NCBI RefSeq assembly: GCF_016865585.1
Contig: NZ_JAESND010000002.1
Coordinates: forward strand, 471,467-535,466
DNA length: 64,000 nt
DNA from: Jeongeupia naejangsanensis
Lineage (GTDB): Bacteria > Pseudomonadota > Gammaproteobacteria > Burkholderiales > Chitinibacteraceae
Direction: 5' to 3'
This document shows, one piece after another, positions 51,951 through 60,284 of this stretch; position 1 is the stretch's first letter, and each line of letters opens with the position of its first letter. The position numbers and the translations under genes are program-made. A model generated the notes under the pieces. That model saw only the letters and a list, made by a program, of their open reading frames with translations, searched no databases and was not told where the DNA came from.

Positions 51951-52433
51951 ATGACCTACAAACAACCGGTTTCCGTCCTCGTGGTGATTCACACGCCCGG
52001 GCTCAAGGTGCTTCTGATCGAACGGCGCGACTTCGCCGAGGCCTGGCAGTCAGTGACCGGCAGTCGCGATGGGGACGAGACGCTGACCGATACCGCCCGG
52101 CGCGAGGTCTTCGAGGAGACCGGGATCGATGCCACCGGGTACGCCCTGACCGACTGGCGTCACACTAACGAATACGAAATTTTCCCGGTCTGGCGCCATC
52201 GATACGCACCGGGCGTCACCTGCAACACCGAGCACGTGTTTTCGCTGCAGGTGCCGTCCGAATTGCCGGTGACGCTGTCGCCGTCCGAGCATGTCCGCTA
52301 TCGCTGGGTCGACTGGGCGCAGGCGGCAGACATGGTGTTCTCGCCATCGAATGCCGAAGCCATCCGCGCGTTGCCGGCGAAAAGCGCCGACTATCTGGCG
52401 ATGTCGTCGTCGGGCGGGCGATCCGGGTCGTAA
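51951..52433 (+). CDS. nudB: Dihydroneopterin triphosphate diphosphatase (Nudix)
   Basis: 160 residues. Removes pyrophosphate from dihydroneopterin triphosphate in folate synthesis. Nudix box begins GDETLTDTARREVFEETGI (Gx5Ex7REUxEEx), and the NudB-typical N-terminus KQPVSVLVVIHTPGLKVLLI and SVTGS, WRHTNEYEIFPVWRHRYAPG are present. A long upstream open frame exists but covers sufS on the other strand; ATG 51951 is the natural start. Divergent from sufS. Confidence 0.92.
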   Translation: MTYKQPVSVLVVIHTPGLKVLLIERRDFAEAWQSVTGSRDGDETLTDTARREVFEETGIDATGYALTDWRHTNEYEIFPVWRHRYAPGVTCNTEHVFSLQVPSELPVTLSPSEHVRYRWVDWAQAADMVFSPSNAEAIRALPAKSADYLAMSSSGGRSGS

Positions 52434-52597
52434 AGGTCGCTGGCCTCCGGATCGAACGGTTTTTGCAGATCGACATCGATCCGGTGGGCCACTGGTGGTT
52501 TGCCGGCCGTCGTGGTTGCCGGTTTGCGCCGTTCGTCCTTGCGCACACCGAGCTGCATGTGCAATCCGTCTACCGGCTGTTTCTCTTCATAAACCAT
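52391..52597 (-). CDS. Small polar protein of unknown function
   Basis: 68 residues, hydrophilic and probably disordered (RKDERRKPATTTAGKPPVAH, then EASDLYDPDRPPDDDIA). A Shine-Dalgarno-like AGGAC lies before the ATG. The 3' end overlaps the end of nudB by 43 bases on the opposite strand. Composition looks like a real short gene, but there is no family to confirm it. Confidence 0.4.
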   Translation of the reverse strand: MVYEEKQPVDGLHMQLGVRKDERRKPATTTAGKPPVAHRIDVDLQKPFDPEASDLYDPDRPPDDDIAR

Positions 52598-52764
52598 GGT
52601 GCGTCCTGTTGACGTGCGTTGGCTTGAAAACAGATCTCAGCTTAGTAGAGCTGTTCGACATGACACGAGGCCGAATGTTCGAAACGCCACCGGTTTGATC
52701 TGGCGCAAGGGGCGGGCTGCATGTGAGCGGCATGATGGACCCAGTTACCTCACTGGAGCGCATC

Positions 52765-52893
52765 ATGAGCCAAGCCGGAACCCCGCGTATCGAAAGCAAG
52801 CCAATGCCGATTGCAACGCTGCTCAAGTTCAATGCGCCACTGATTGCCTGCGTGGTCATGCTCTTGGCCTACGCCGTAGGCGCATTCGGCTGA
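52765..52893 (+). CDS. 42-residue single-helix membrane protein
   Basis: Read directly from the sequence: MSQAGTPRIESKPMPIATLL begins it, followed by one membrane helix (APLIACVVMLLAYAVGAFG) ending the chain. GGAG stands 6 bases before the ATG, and a perfect terminator follows 20 bases after the stop, so the transcript is self-contained. Tail-type small membrane proteins like this usually attach to larger complexes; the partner is unknown. Confidence 0.6.
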   Translation: MSQAGTPRIESKPMPIATLLKFNAPLIACVVMLLAYAVGAFG

Positions 52894-52913
52894 GTTGATC
52901 CGAACGCTACCCG

Positions 52914-52943
52914 AACGGCCCACCTTGTTACAGGTGGGCCGTT
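52914..52943 (+). terminator. Terminator after the 42-residue gene
   Basis: AACGGCCCACCT, loop TGTTAC, AGGTGGGCCGTT: perfect 12-bp stem followed by TTGCATTT. Works in plus direction; also faces the end of the minus-strand AEC gene about 80 bases on. Confidence 0.9.
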
Positions 52944-53021
52944 TGCATTTCACTGCGGCAGTCGCTGTCGGGTGGATGCTTTGGGCCTGTGCAGCGATAG
53001 CCACCCTAGGGGGTTATCGCC

Positions 53022-53939
53022 TTAACTATGGGGCAGCAACAAGATCAGTGGCATCGTGATTGCCGCAAGCGCGGTCTGTACCGTGATGATGCCGGCCGCC
53101 AGCCGGTGGTCGCCACCGAGCAGTTTGGCCATGATGTATGCAGATGGCGTGCATGGTAAGGCGTTGAACAACACGATCGTGGTCAGTGCCGGGCCGCTCA
53201 GTCCGAGCGCAATGCCGAACCACAGCGTCAGCAATGGTACCAGCAGCAGTTTGACCAGCGTCGATTGCAACACCGGCCCGCGTGCGCTTCGTGCCGCCTC
53301 GACGTCGAGCCCGGCACCGACGGCGAGCAGACCCAAAGGCAATGAAGCGCTGCCAAGTATGGTCAGCATCTGGTCGGCCACCGACGGCAGGCTTAGTCCG
53401 CTGAAGTTGAATAGCGCGCCAAGCAACACGGCGCTGATCACCGGATTCTTCACCAGCGCTTTGGCCAGGAGCCTGAACGATGGCGTGCCGCCGTTGCCGT
53501 AGCGCACCAGGATGATGATCGAGGCGACGTTGAGTAGCGGAATCGCCACGGCGATGCTGATCGACGTCAGCGTCAGCCCGGTGCTGCCGAACATCGCGGC
53601 CGCGGCGGCGACGCCGACATAGGTGTTTGGCCGCAGCGCACCCTGGATCACCGAGGAAAAAACACTGCCGGGCTGCTTGCTCCAAGCACGCCAGGCGTAC
53701 AGCAACAGCGCCCCGATGCCGACCGCGCCCAGCAAGGCCACGGCAATCGGCCTAACCGGAAACTGAGCCAGGTTTGCCTTGGCCACTTGGCTGAACATCA
53801 GCGCCGGAAACAGATAGAAGTAGTTGAGCTGCTCGCACGGCAGCCAGAACGTCTCCGCCAGCAGTTGGCGCTGGCGGAGCACGAAGCCCATGACAATCAG
53901 AAGAAAGATCGGCGCCAGCGCGACAAGAATACTGTGCAT
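53022..53939 (-). CDS. AEC family permease (auxin efflux carrier/malonate-type)
   Basis: 305 residues, about ten membrane helices. Family features: N-terminal LAPIFLLIVMGFVLRQR, LNYFYLFPALMFSQVAKANL, and the C-terminal half with NALPCTPSAYIMAKLLGGD, where Pro-rich kink and Asp are typical. AEC permeases move small anions such as malonate, malate or auxin-like acids. It follows the TSUP permease by 6 bases and is the last gene of a three-gene operon begun by a pyruvate-kinase-like gene. Confidence 0.93.
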   Translation of the reverse strand: MHSILVALAPIFLLIVMGFVLRQRQLLAETFWLPCEQLNYFYLFPALMFSQVAKANLAQFPVRPIAVALLGAVGIGALLLYAWRAWSKQPGSVFSSVIQGALRPNTYVGVAAAAAMFGSTGLTLTSISIAVAIPLLNVASIIILVRYGNGGTPSFRLLAKALVKNPVISAVLLGALFNFSGLSLPSVADQMLTILGSASLPLGLLAVGAGLDVEAARSARGPVLQSTLVKLLLVPLLTLWFGIALGLSGPALTTIVLFNALPCTPSAYIMAKLLGGDHRLAAGIITVQTALAAITMPLILLLPHS

Positions 53940-53945
53940 GGCGGC

Positions 53946-54680
53946 TCAGAACTGCGCTTTGAGCAGGACTGCAACGCCATAAATGGCGATGAACACGGTG
54001 ATGCCTCTCTCGTAAACCGACGTGCTGGCGCGCTTGAACAGCAGATTGCCGGCCAAGACGTAAGCGAGCGCTGCTACCGGGGCCACGGCGAGGCCCTGCC
54101 ACGACAGCGCGGCCGGGCGCAGCAGTGCAAGCGTCGCCAGCTGGATCAGCCCGAACAGCAGGTAATAGCGTGCGATCGTGGTGCGGATCGCCAGCTTGTC
54201 CTGATGCAGGTTGCTGGCGTAGAGCGCCAGCAAGGCACCGCCCATATTGGTCAGCCCGTGCAGCGTGCCCATCAGCGCGACATAGCCGGCCTGCCAGCGG
54301 CCGAGCACCTGCCGCAGCCGCCGTTGCAGTGGTCGCCAGTAGCGCAGGGCCGCGGCGGCAAGCATGGTCAGGCCGATCCACACATCGATCTGGGCCTTCC
54401 AGTTCAGCCGGATCAGCACGCTCAGTGCGACCAGGATGATCGCCGCGCACAACGCCATATTGCGCAGGTCACGGCCCGACCACGGCTGTTGCCGGCCGGC
54501 GACGACCTGGATTGACGAGATCAGTACCGACGACGGCAGCAGCAGCCCCAGCACGGCGGTGAAGTCGACGCCGAGCAGCAGCAGCGTCGGTGTGCCGAAC
54601 ACCAGGATGCCCATCCCGAACAGCGACTGCACCACTGCGAGCAGCGCAATCAGCAATACATGCAGCGATATCGCGTCCAT
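53946..54680 (-). CDS. TauE/SafE (TSUP) family permease
   Basis: 244 residues, about 8 membrane helices in two repeats (AISLHVLLIALLAVVQSLFGMG and MLAAAALRYWRPLQRRLR...GTLHGLTNMGGALLALY), with the TSUP-typical GMGxxVFGTPTL and GLTNMGGALL boxes. TSUP members export sulfite, sulfonates, sulfoacetate or other organic anions. It begins 1 base after the stop of the pyruvate-kinase-like gene, so the two are coupled. Confidence 0.9.
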   Translation of the reverse strand: MDAISLHVLLIALLAVVQSLFGMGILVFGTPTLLLLGVDFTAVLGLLLPSSVLISSIQVVAGRQQPWSGRDLRNMALCAAIILVALSVLIRLNWKAQIDVWIGLTMLAAAALRYWRPLQRRLRQVLGRWQAGYVALMGTLHGLTNMGGALLALYASNLHQDKLAIRTTIARYYLLFGLIQLATLALLRPAALSWQGLAVAPVAALAYVLAGNLLFKRASTSVYERGITVFIAIYGVAVLLKAQF

Positions 54681-54681
54681 C

Positions 54682-56097
54682 TCAGGCCTCCACCGTAGCT
54701 CGCCAGCCTTGCTCGGTCGCCAACTGGCCGATCTGCACCGTATGCAGCTGGTTGAGCGAGGACAGCGCGTTGTCGCTGGCCGCCTGGGCGACCAGCACGA
54801 TGTCCTGTTCGTCGAGCAGGCCTTGCTGCCACAATGCCTGCAGCGCGATGGTGCTGGCGCGCTCGCTACCGACTTGCAGCGCCGGCAGGTGGATGCCGAC
54901 GCTGCCGGGCAGCAGCTGCCAGGCGCGGGCCAGCGCCGGATCGCTGCCAACAATGAAGATCGGTTGCGGAATTCCGGCCATCGCCACCAGTCGTGCGGCG
55001 TAGCCGGTACGCGACAGTACGACGACCTTGGTGATCGGCAGCGTCGTCGCCAGCGCCTGGGTCGCGGCACGCAGGTCGGCTGGCGCGTAGGCATTGCCGG
55101 CACGCTGCTGCTGATGCGACTCGGCCAGCGTGACAATGCTGCGCAATCTGGCCACCGCCTCGACCGGGAACTTGCCGACCGCGGTTTCGCCCGACAGCAT
55201 CACTGCGGTCGCGCCGTCGATCACCGCGTTGGTGACGTCGCTGATCTCGGCCTTGGTCGGCAGCGGGTTCTCGATCATGCTGTGCAGCAGCTCGGTGGCG
55301 ACGATGACCGGTTTGCCGTGGGTACGGGCCGCGGCAATGATGCGCTTCTGGTAGAGCGACACGTGATCGACGCTGGTTTCGACCGACAGGTCGCCCCGGT
55401 CGATCATGATGATGTCGGTGGCCTGGGCGATTTCCTCAAGATGGTCGAGACCGCCCTGGTTTTCGACCTTGGCGACGATCTGCGGCGTGTTGCCGGCGAT
55501 CAGTCCGCGTATCGCTTCGACGTGCGCGGCGCTCTCGACAAAGCTGATGCCGACGAAATCGACGCCGTGCTGGCGGGCGAAATCAATCATGTCCCGGTCG
55601 CGCTGGGTCACCAGATGCTGGCCCAGATCGATTTCCGGCACGTTGATGCCCTTGCGGCTCTTCAGCGTGCCGGCGTTTTCTGCCCTCAGGTGCACGTCGC
55701 GTCCGTCGATCCTGTCGACAATGAACGAGAGCGTGCCGTCGTCGGCGTACACCCGCACGCCGGTGCGCAGCTTTTCGTGGAACACGTCGTAGTTCACCGG
55801 CACCTTCTGGCTGCCATCGTGGCTGGTGTCGGTGGTCAGGATGACGATGTCGCCGGCCAGGAATGACGGTTCGACCCGCAACTGTGTCGTACGGATCTTT
55901 CGGCCGGGAATGTCGAGCAGCACCGGTACATCCGGGACCGTCTCGCGAAGTAGCTGGATGGTGGCGGCATGCCAGTCGAGCGTGCCATGCGAGCCGTTCA
56001 GTCGGGCGACGGTCATGCCGGCCTGCCGCAGCGCGCTGAGTGTAGCGGGGTTGTTTGAAACCGGACCGATTGTAGCGACGACACTGGTTTTGGACAT
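54682..56097 (-). CDS. Pyruvate kinase-like protein with non-canonical active-site motif
   Basis: 471 residues along the whole pyruvate kinase fold: N-terminal VATIGPVSNNPATL, RLNGSHGTLDWH, KVENQGGLDHLEEI with the acid/base Lys and metal-binding Glu, IDRGDLSVE with the metal Asp, VIATELLHSMI and ATAVMLSGETAVGKFPVEAV. But the substrate/K+ motif DTKGPEIRT of normal enzymes reads DIPGRKIRT, the phenylalanine in NFSHG is Gly, and ARGDLG is DRGDLS. It may be a moonlighting or altered-substrate enzyme, or a weakly active Pyk. First gene before two organic-anion permeases. Confidence 0.85.
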   Translation of the reverse strand: MSKTSVVATIGPVSNNPATLSALRQAGMTVARLNGSHGTLDWHAATIQLLRETVPDVPVLLDIPGRKIRTTQLRVEPSFLAGDIVILTTDTSHDGSQKVPVNYDVFHEKLRTGVRVYADDGTLSFIVDRIDGRDVHLRAENAGTLKSRKGINVPEIDLGQHLVTQRDRDMIDFARQHGVDFVGISFVESAAHVEAIRGLIAGNTPQIVAKVENQGGLDHLEEIAQATDIIMIDRGDLSVETSVDHVSLYQKRIIAAARTHGKPVIVATELLHSMIENPLPTKAEISDVTNAVIDGATAVMLSGETAVGKFPVEAVARLRSIVTLAESHQQQRAGNAYAPADLRAATQALATTLPITKVVVLSRTGYAARLVAMAGIPQPIFIVGSDPALARAWQLLPGSVGIHLPALQVGSERASTIALQALWQQGLLDEQDIVLVAQAASDNALSSLNQLHTVQIGQLATEQGWRATVEA

Positions 56098-56133
56098 TTT
56101 CGCACCACCTGCGTTGAGGGTTTGTTGCGAAAA
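56097..56133 (-). promoter_or_regulatory. Possible hairpin over the start of the pyruvate-kinase-like gene
   Basis: On the minus strand TTTTCGCA ... TGCGAAAA, 8-bp perfect arms enclosing CAACAAACCCTCAACG... and the GCAGGTGG ribosome site; the right arm touches the ATG. An mRNA hairpin here would cover the ribosome site, so translation could be controlled. Confidence 0.4.
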
Positions 56134-56508
56134 TATGAATAAATTCTTACTTTGCGTGAAATATTTAGTTGTTGCTTGTTAATTCTTTTTGTTCATAAAA
56201 ATAGAAATTTATATTCTTTTGTAAGTATATGGTGCGTGCTGAACTTGCGACGACCTTGATCCGGAGTGGCCGGCTCCGCACGGGGCATCAAGGGGCCGTT
56301 GGAGTGTGCATGCGGGCAAGGGCATGGGTAGACGTGGCGCTCGGCGAGGTGTTGGGCACGAGTGAACGCTGGATTCTCGGTTCTCGCTGTCGGTGCCGTT
56401 GTCCGGCAGGTGGGCTTTGACCTCGGACAGCAGGCGCCTGAGCAACGGGAAAAGCGACGAAAAATCATCCGAAATCGCGTGGTAAGCTATTGACTCACAA
56501 GTGTCGGG
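56134..56508. other. AT-rich divergent region with a structured element
   Basis: The first 100 bases (56134-56235) are notably AT-rich and hold the promoter of the pyruvate-kinase-like gene. At 56254-56293 CCTTGAT and ATCAAGG enclose an inner CGGAG / CTCCG stem, a nested hairpin that could be an RNA element. The rest, to 56508, shows only weak open frames on both strands (longest about 90 codons on minus) with no recognisable product. Confidence 0.4.
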
Positions 56509-57321
56509 GTGACGCGTTCCGACGCCAGATCCTTGAGACGACTTGTTGATCAATTCGACGATTTCAAAGTGAACAAGCTGAAGATTGCCTCGTACAACAT
56601 CCACAAGGGGCTGTCGGTTTTCAACCGGCGGCTGGTGGTGCACGAGGTTCGTCATGCGCTGAAAACGCTGTCGCCAGACCTGGTTTTTTTGCAGGAAGTG
56701 CAGGGCGAGCATCGCTCGCATGCGCATCGCTTCGATGCCTGGCCGGGCATAGCGCAGCATCTCTATCTCGCAGGCGAAGGGCTGACCGCTGCGTACGGGC
56801 GCAACGCCAACTACCAGCACGGTCATCACGGCAATGCGGTGCTGTCACGTTTCCCGATCCGCAATTCCTACAACCATGACCTGACGCTGCACCGTTTCGA
56901 GCAGCGTGGTCTGCTGCATTGCCAGCTCGATTTGCCGGGCTGGAGTCAGCCGCTGCATGCGCTGTGCGTGCATCTGAATCTGCTCGGGTATGACCGGCGC
57001 CGGCAACTGGCGATGCTGGTCGACGTGATCGGCGAGCGCATCCCCCAGAACGCGCCATTGGTATTGGCGGGTGACTTCAACGACTGGCGTCGTGAATCGA
57101 CGCGATTGCTCGGCCATGAGCTGGGGCTGGTCGAGGCGTTCGAGTCCTTGCATGGCAGTTCGGCGCGCAGTTTTCCGGCGCGCATGCCCGTGCTGTCGCT
57201 CGACCGGGTTTATGTGCGCGGTTTCCAGATCGAAGTGGCCGATGTGCTGAGCGGCGAGCCGTGGTCGGCGTTGTCGGACCATGCGCCGCTGTATACCGTT
57301 TTGCATCGAGGGCAGGTATGA
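56509..57321 (+). CDS. Endonuclease/exonuclease/phosphatase family protein (YbhP-like)
   Basis: Up to 270 residues. EEP hydrolase motifs: ASYNIHKGLS near 27, LQEV near 62, NGNAVLSRFP (GHHGNAVLSR) near 105, VHLNLLG near 160, AGDFNDWR near 192 and SDHAPL near 260. The true start could be GTG 56509 or GTG 56569 (starts directly at NKLKIASYNIHKG); neither has a strong ribosome site. Followed by clsB with an ATGA overlap. In E. coli ybhP stands beside clsB (ybhO) in the same way, which supports a shared, still poorly known role in lipid metabolism. Confidence 0.88.
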   Translation: MTRSDARSLRRLVDQFDDFKVNKLKIASYNIHKGLSVFNRRLVVHEVRHALKTLSPDLVFLQEVQGEHRSHAHRFDAWPGIAQHLYLAGEGLTAAYGRNANYQHGHHGNAVLSRFPIRNSYNHDLTLHRFEQRGLLHCQLDLPGWSQPLHALCVHLNLLGYDRRRQLAMLVDVIGERIPQNAPLVLAGDFNDWRRESTRLLGHELGLVEAFESLHGSSARSFPARMPVLSLDRVYVRGFQIEVADVLSGEPWSALSDHAPLYTVLHRGQV

Positions 57322-58481
57322 CGGGTTTCGTACGGGGTAATCAGCTGACCCTGCTGTACAACGGCGCCGACTTTTTCCCGGCGCTGATTGCCGCCATCGA
57401 TGCGGCGAAGTACGAAATCTATCTGGAAAGCTACCTGTTCGAAATCGATGTGGTCGGTACGGCGGTCGCCGAGGCGCTGATGCGTGCCGCCCGCCGTGGC
57501 GTGCAGGTGTCGCTGCAGATCGACGGCTTCGGCGCCCGGCATTTTCCGGTCGAATGGCGGCAGAAGCTGGCGGCAGCGGGCGTGCGGCAACTGTTCTTCC
57601 GGCCCGAAGTGGCGCCGTTCTCGCTGGACCGCCAGCGCCTGCGCCGGTTGCACCGCAAGCTGACGGTGGTTGACGGGCAGGTCGGTTTCATCGGCGGCAT
57701 CAACATCCTCAGCGACATCGATTCGGTCGAGCTGGCGCCGCGCTACGACTATGCCGTCCGCGTGCAGGGGCCGCTGGTGGCGCAGATGCGCGAAACGACC
57801 AACCGCGTCTGGCGGCATACCGCGTGGGTGCAGCTGGTGCCCGAGTGGGCGAAGACGCTGCCGGCGCCACCCAAACCGTCGAAAGCCGGCAAGAGCCTGG
57901 CCAAGCTGGTGATCCGGGACAATTTCCGCAACCGGCATGCGATCGAGCAGGAGTACCTGCGGGCGATCGAAACGGCGCATTCGGAAATTGTCATCGCCAA
58001 CGCCTACTTCCTGCCGGGTTACCGTTTCCGGCATGCACTGCTGCGGGCGGCCGAACGGGGTGTCAACGTGGTGCTGCTGTTGCAGGGGCGGGTCGACCAT
58101 GCCTTGCTGCACTATGCGAGCCGCGGTTTCTATCGCCGTTTTCTCAAGGCCGGCGTCGACATTTACGAGTATCGCGAGGGCTTCATGCATGCCAAGGTGG
58201 CGGTCATCGACCGCTACTGGGCAACGGTGGGGTCAAGCAACATCGATCCGTTCAGTCTGCTGCTGGCGCGCGAGGCCAACATCATCGTCCGTGATCACGG
58301 ATTGGCGACGGCGTTGCGCAACGATCTGCACGCAAGGCTGGAGAACGACTCGGCCCCGATCCTGCTGGCCGATCTGCGCCGTGGCCGCTGGCTGTTCCGC
58401 ATCCTGCCGTGGATTTCGCACGGCATCGTCCGGGTGCTGATGGCCATCAGTGGCTACGGTGGCCGGCGTTATCTCGAATAG
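57318..58481 (+). CDS. clsB: Cardiolipin synthase ClsB
   Basis: 387 residues. Phospholipase-D type enzyme joining phosphatidylglycerol molecules. Two HKD motifs: HRKLTVVDGQVGFIGGIN near 115 and HAKVAVIDRYWATVGSSNID near 295. No N-terminal membrane helices (as in ClsB, unlike ClsA); the hydrophobic C-terminus (WLFRILPWISHGIVRVLMAI) may bind the membrane. Starts by ATGA overlap with the EEP gene. Confidence 0.95.
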   Translation: MTGFVRGNQLTLLYNGADFFPALIAAIDAAKYEIYLESYLFEIDVVGTAVAEALMRAARRGVQVSLQIDGFGARHFPVEWRQKLAAAGVRQLFFRPEVAPFSLDRQRLRRLHRKLTVVDGQVGFIGGINILSDIDSVELAPRYDYAVRVQGPLVAQMRETTNRVWRHTAWVQLVPEWAKTLPAPPKPSKAGKSLAKLVIRDNFRNRHAIEQEYLRAIETAHSEIVIANAYFLPGYRFRHALLRAAERGVNVVLLLQGRVDHALLHYASRGFYRRFLKAGVDIYEYREGFMHAKVAVIDRYWATVGSSNIDPFSLLLAREANIIVRDHGLATALRNDLHARLENDSAPILLADLRRGRWLFRILPWISHGIVRVLMAISGYGGRRYLE

Positions 58482-58507
58482 CGCCCGCTACCGCGGGACG
58501 AAAAAAA

Positions 58508-58528
58508 AACGGGGCCATTGGCCCCGTT
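58508..58528. terminator. Terminator between clsB and trmJ
   Basis: AACGGGGCC, loop ATT, GGCCCCGTT: perfect 9-bp stem after a run of nine A, followed by TGTTC. Lies between convergent clsB and trmJ. It is almost identical to the cfa terminator at 15336. Confidence 0.9.
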
Positions 58529-58539
58529 GTTCATTGCGC

Positions 58540-59346
58540 TCACTGATCGTCAGTGCTCGTTTTCTTGCGATCAAACTCGAGCGTGGCCCGCAAAATGCCG
58601 CGCAGGATGTCGACTTCTTCCTGCTCGAGGCCGATGCGCTGGTACATGCGGCGCAGTCGCGGCATGAGGCGCTTGGGCGCCTTCGGTCGCAGGAAGCCGA
58701 TGGTGGTCAGTGTTTCTTCCAGATGCTGGTAAAACAGCTCGATGTATTCGTGGCTGGCCAGCGTGCGCTGCTCTTCGAGGTAGCTGACGTCGTCGAGCAG
58801 GCTGGCGCGCAACTCGTAGCACAGCACCTGCACGGCCTGCGCCAGATTGAGGCTGGAGTAGTCCGGATTGGTCGGGATGGTCACCCGGCGGTTGCAGAGC
58901 TGGAGTTCGTCGATGGTCAGGCCGCTCATCTCGGTACCGAACACCAGGGCGATTTCGCCACCGTGCTGCGCTTCGGCAATCAGCTCGGGGACCAGCTGTC
59001 GCGGCGTCTGCAGCGGTTGGGCCAGTTCGCGCCGGCGTGCTGTCATCGCCACCTGCAGCGTCGTGCCGGCCAGGGCTTCGGCCATCGAGCCGACGACGAC
59101 GGCGTTGTCGAGCAGATCGTGTGCGTTCGAAGCCAGCGATACGGCGACCTCGGACGGAAACTCCTTCGGGTTGACGAGATAGAGTCGCGTCAGCCCCATG
59201 GTCTTCATCGCCCGGGCGGCCGAGCCGATATTGCCGGGGTGCGAGGTGTGCGACAGGATGACGCGAAAGCGCGAAAGCCGTTGATTGGCTTCGAGGTTGG
59301 CGTCCTGCTGGGACGTGGGGGCGCTGCTGGAAGTATTGGGATTCAT
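58540..59346 (-). CDS. trmJ: tRNA (cytidine/uridine-2'-O-)-methyltransferase TrmJ
   Basis: 268 residues. SPOUT methyltransferase that methylates the ribose at position 32 of tRNA. Motif 1 RVILSHTSHPGNIGSAARAM near 29, motif 2 ALVFGTEMSGL near 136, and motif 3 IPTNPDYSSLNLAQAVQV near 155 (knot and SAM site). The C-terminal extension to residue 268 is TrmJ-typical. Divergent from suhB; in E. coli also trmJ and suhB are neighbours. Confidence 0.96.
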   Translation of the reverse strand: MNPNTSSSAPTSQQDANLEANQRLSRFRVILSHTSHPGNIGSAARAMKTMGLTRLYLVNPKEFPSEVAVSLASNAHDLLDNAVVVGSMAEALAGTTLQVAMTARRRELAQPLQTPRQLVPELIAEAQHGGEIALVFGTEMSGLTIDELQLCNRRVTIPTNPDYSSLNLAQAVQVLCYELRASLLDDVSYLEEQRTLASHEYIELFYQHLEETLTTIGFLRPKAPKRLMPRLRRMYQRIGLEQEEVDILRGILRATLEFDRKKTSTDDQ

Positions 59347-59364
59347 GGCAGATGCGGTTACAAT
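59336..59364 (+). promoter_or_regulatory. Candidate sigma70 promoter of suhB
   Basis: TTGGGA at 59336-59341 and TACAAT at 59359-59364 with 17-base spacing (4 of 6 and 5 of 6 to consensus). The start codon of trmJ lies within the element on the other strand. The suhB leader would be about 130 bases. Confidence 0.45.
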
Positions 59365-59498
59365 GGGAGCCGATTTTCGATCTTTTCAAGCGGATCCGGC
59401 GCTGGCGCCAGATTCAGACAATTTGCATCGCGTTGCTTTGACTGGCCTTTCGGCCCGCGTTCCCGTTGATCCGCTGACGAACCGTACAGGAACCCGCA

Positions 59499-60284
59499 AT
59501 GCATCCGATGCTCAACACGGCCGTTCGTGCCGCCCGCCGCGCCGCCTCCGTCATCCAGCGCGCGTCGAACAATCTCGATCTGATTCAGCCGGAAAAGAAG
59601 GGCCACAACGATTTCGTTTCCGAAGTCGACCGTGCCGCCGAACAGGCCATCATCGAGACCATCCTCGAAGCCTATCCGACGCATGCGATCATCGCCGAAG
59701 AGTCCGGTGCGCGTGGCAACTCGGAATACGTGTGGATCATCGATCCGCTCGATGGTACCACCAACTTCCTGCACGGTTTCCCGCAATACGCGGTGTCGAT
59801 TGCGCTGGAGCATCGCGGCGTGATCACCCAGGCCGTGGTTTACGACCCGAACCGCAACGATCTGTTTACGGCCACGCGTGGCGTCGGCGCCTTCCTGAAC
59901 GATCGCCGCATCCGCGTTTCCAAGGTGCGCGACCTGTCCGATGCACTGGTCGGTACCGGCTTCCCGTACACCAAGTTCGACAATCTTGATGCCTACATGG
60001 CGATCTTCCGTGACATGGCGCAAAAGGCCGCCGGCGTTCGCCGCCCGGGCGCTGCCGCGCTGGATCTGGCTTATGTCGCTTGCGGCCGTTTCGACGGCTT
60101 CTTCGAGTTCGACCTGAAGCTGGTCGATATCGCCGCCGGTACCCTGCTGGTTCAGGAGGCCGGTGGTCTGGTGACCGACTTTGCCGGTGAGGAGAAATTC
60201 CTCGAGTCGGGTGACGTACTTTGCGGTACGCCGCGCGTCTTCGGCCAGATGCTGCAACTGATCAAGCAGCACGACATCAAGTAA
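59499..60284 (+). CDS. suhB: Inositol-1-monophosphatase / rRNA biogenesis factor SuhB
   Basis: 261 residues. Mg-dependent phosphatase motifs: [24 protein letters not shown] (metal ligands Glu, Asp, Asp near 67-89) and [17 protein letters not shown] near 207. In E. coli SuhB also assists ribosomal RNA transcription and Nus factor complexes. SD CAGGAA before ATG. A predicted rRNA-type promoter lies further along in the window, but a link is only a suggestion. Confidence 0.96.
   Translation: MHPMLNTAVRAARRAASVIQRASNNLDLIQPEKKGHNDFVSEVDRAAEQAIIETILEAYPTHAIIAEESGARGNSEYVWIIDPLDGTTNFLHGFPQYAVSIALEHRGVITQAVVYDPNRNDLFTATRGVGAFLNDRRIRVSKVRDLSDALVGTGFPYTKFDNLDAYMAIFRDMAQKAAGVRRPGAAALDLAYVACGRFDGFFEFDLKLVDIAAGTLLVQEAGGLVTDFAGEEKFLESGDVLCGTPRVFGQMLQLIKQHDIK

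Noticed and set aside
56209..56829. Minus-strand frame reaching into the divergent region upstream of the EEP gene
   Set aside because: Its larger part is antisense to the EEP gene. The part in the gap (with SDDFSSLFPLLRRLLSEVK) looks a little protein-like but has no start or family.
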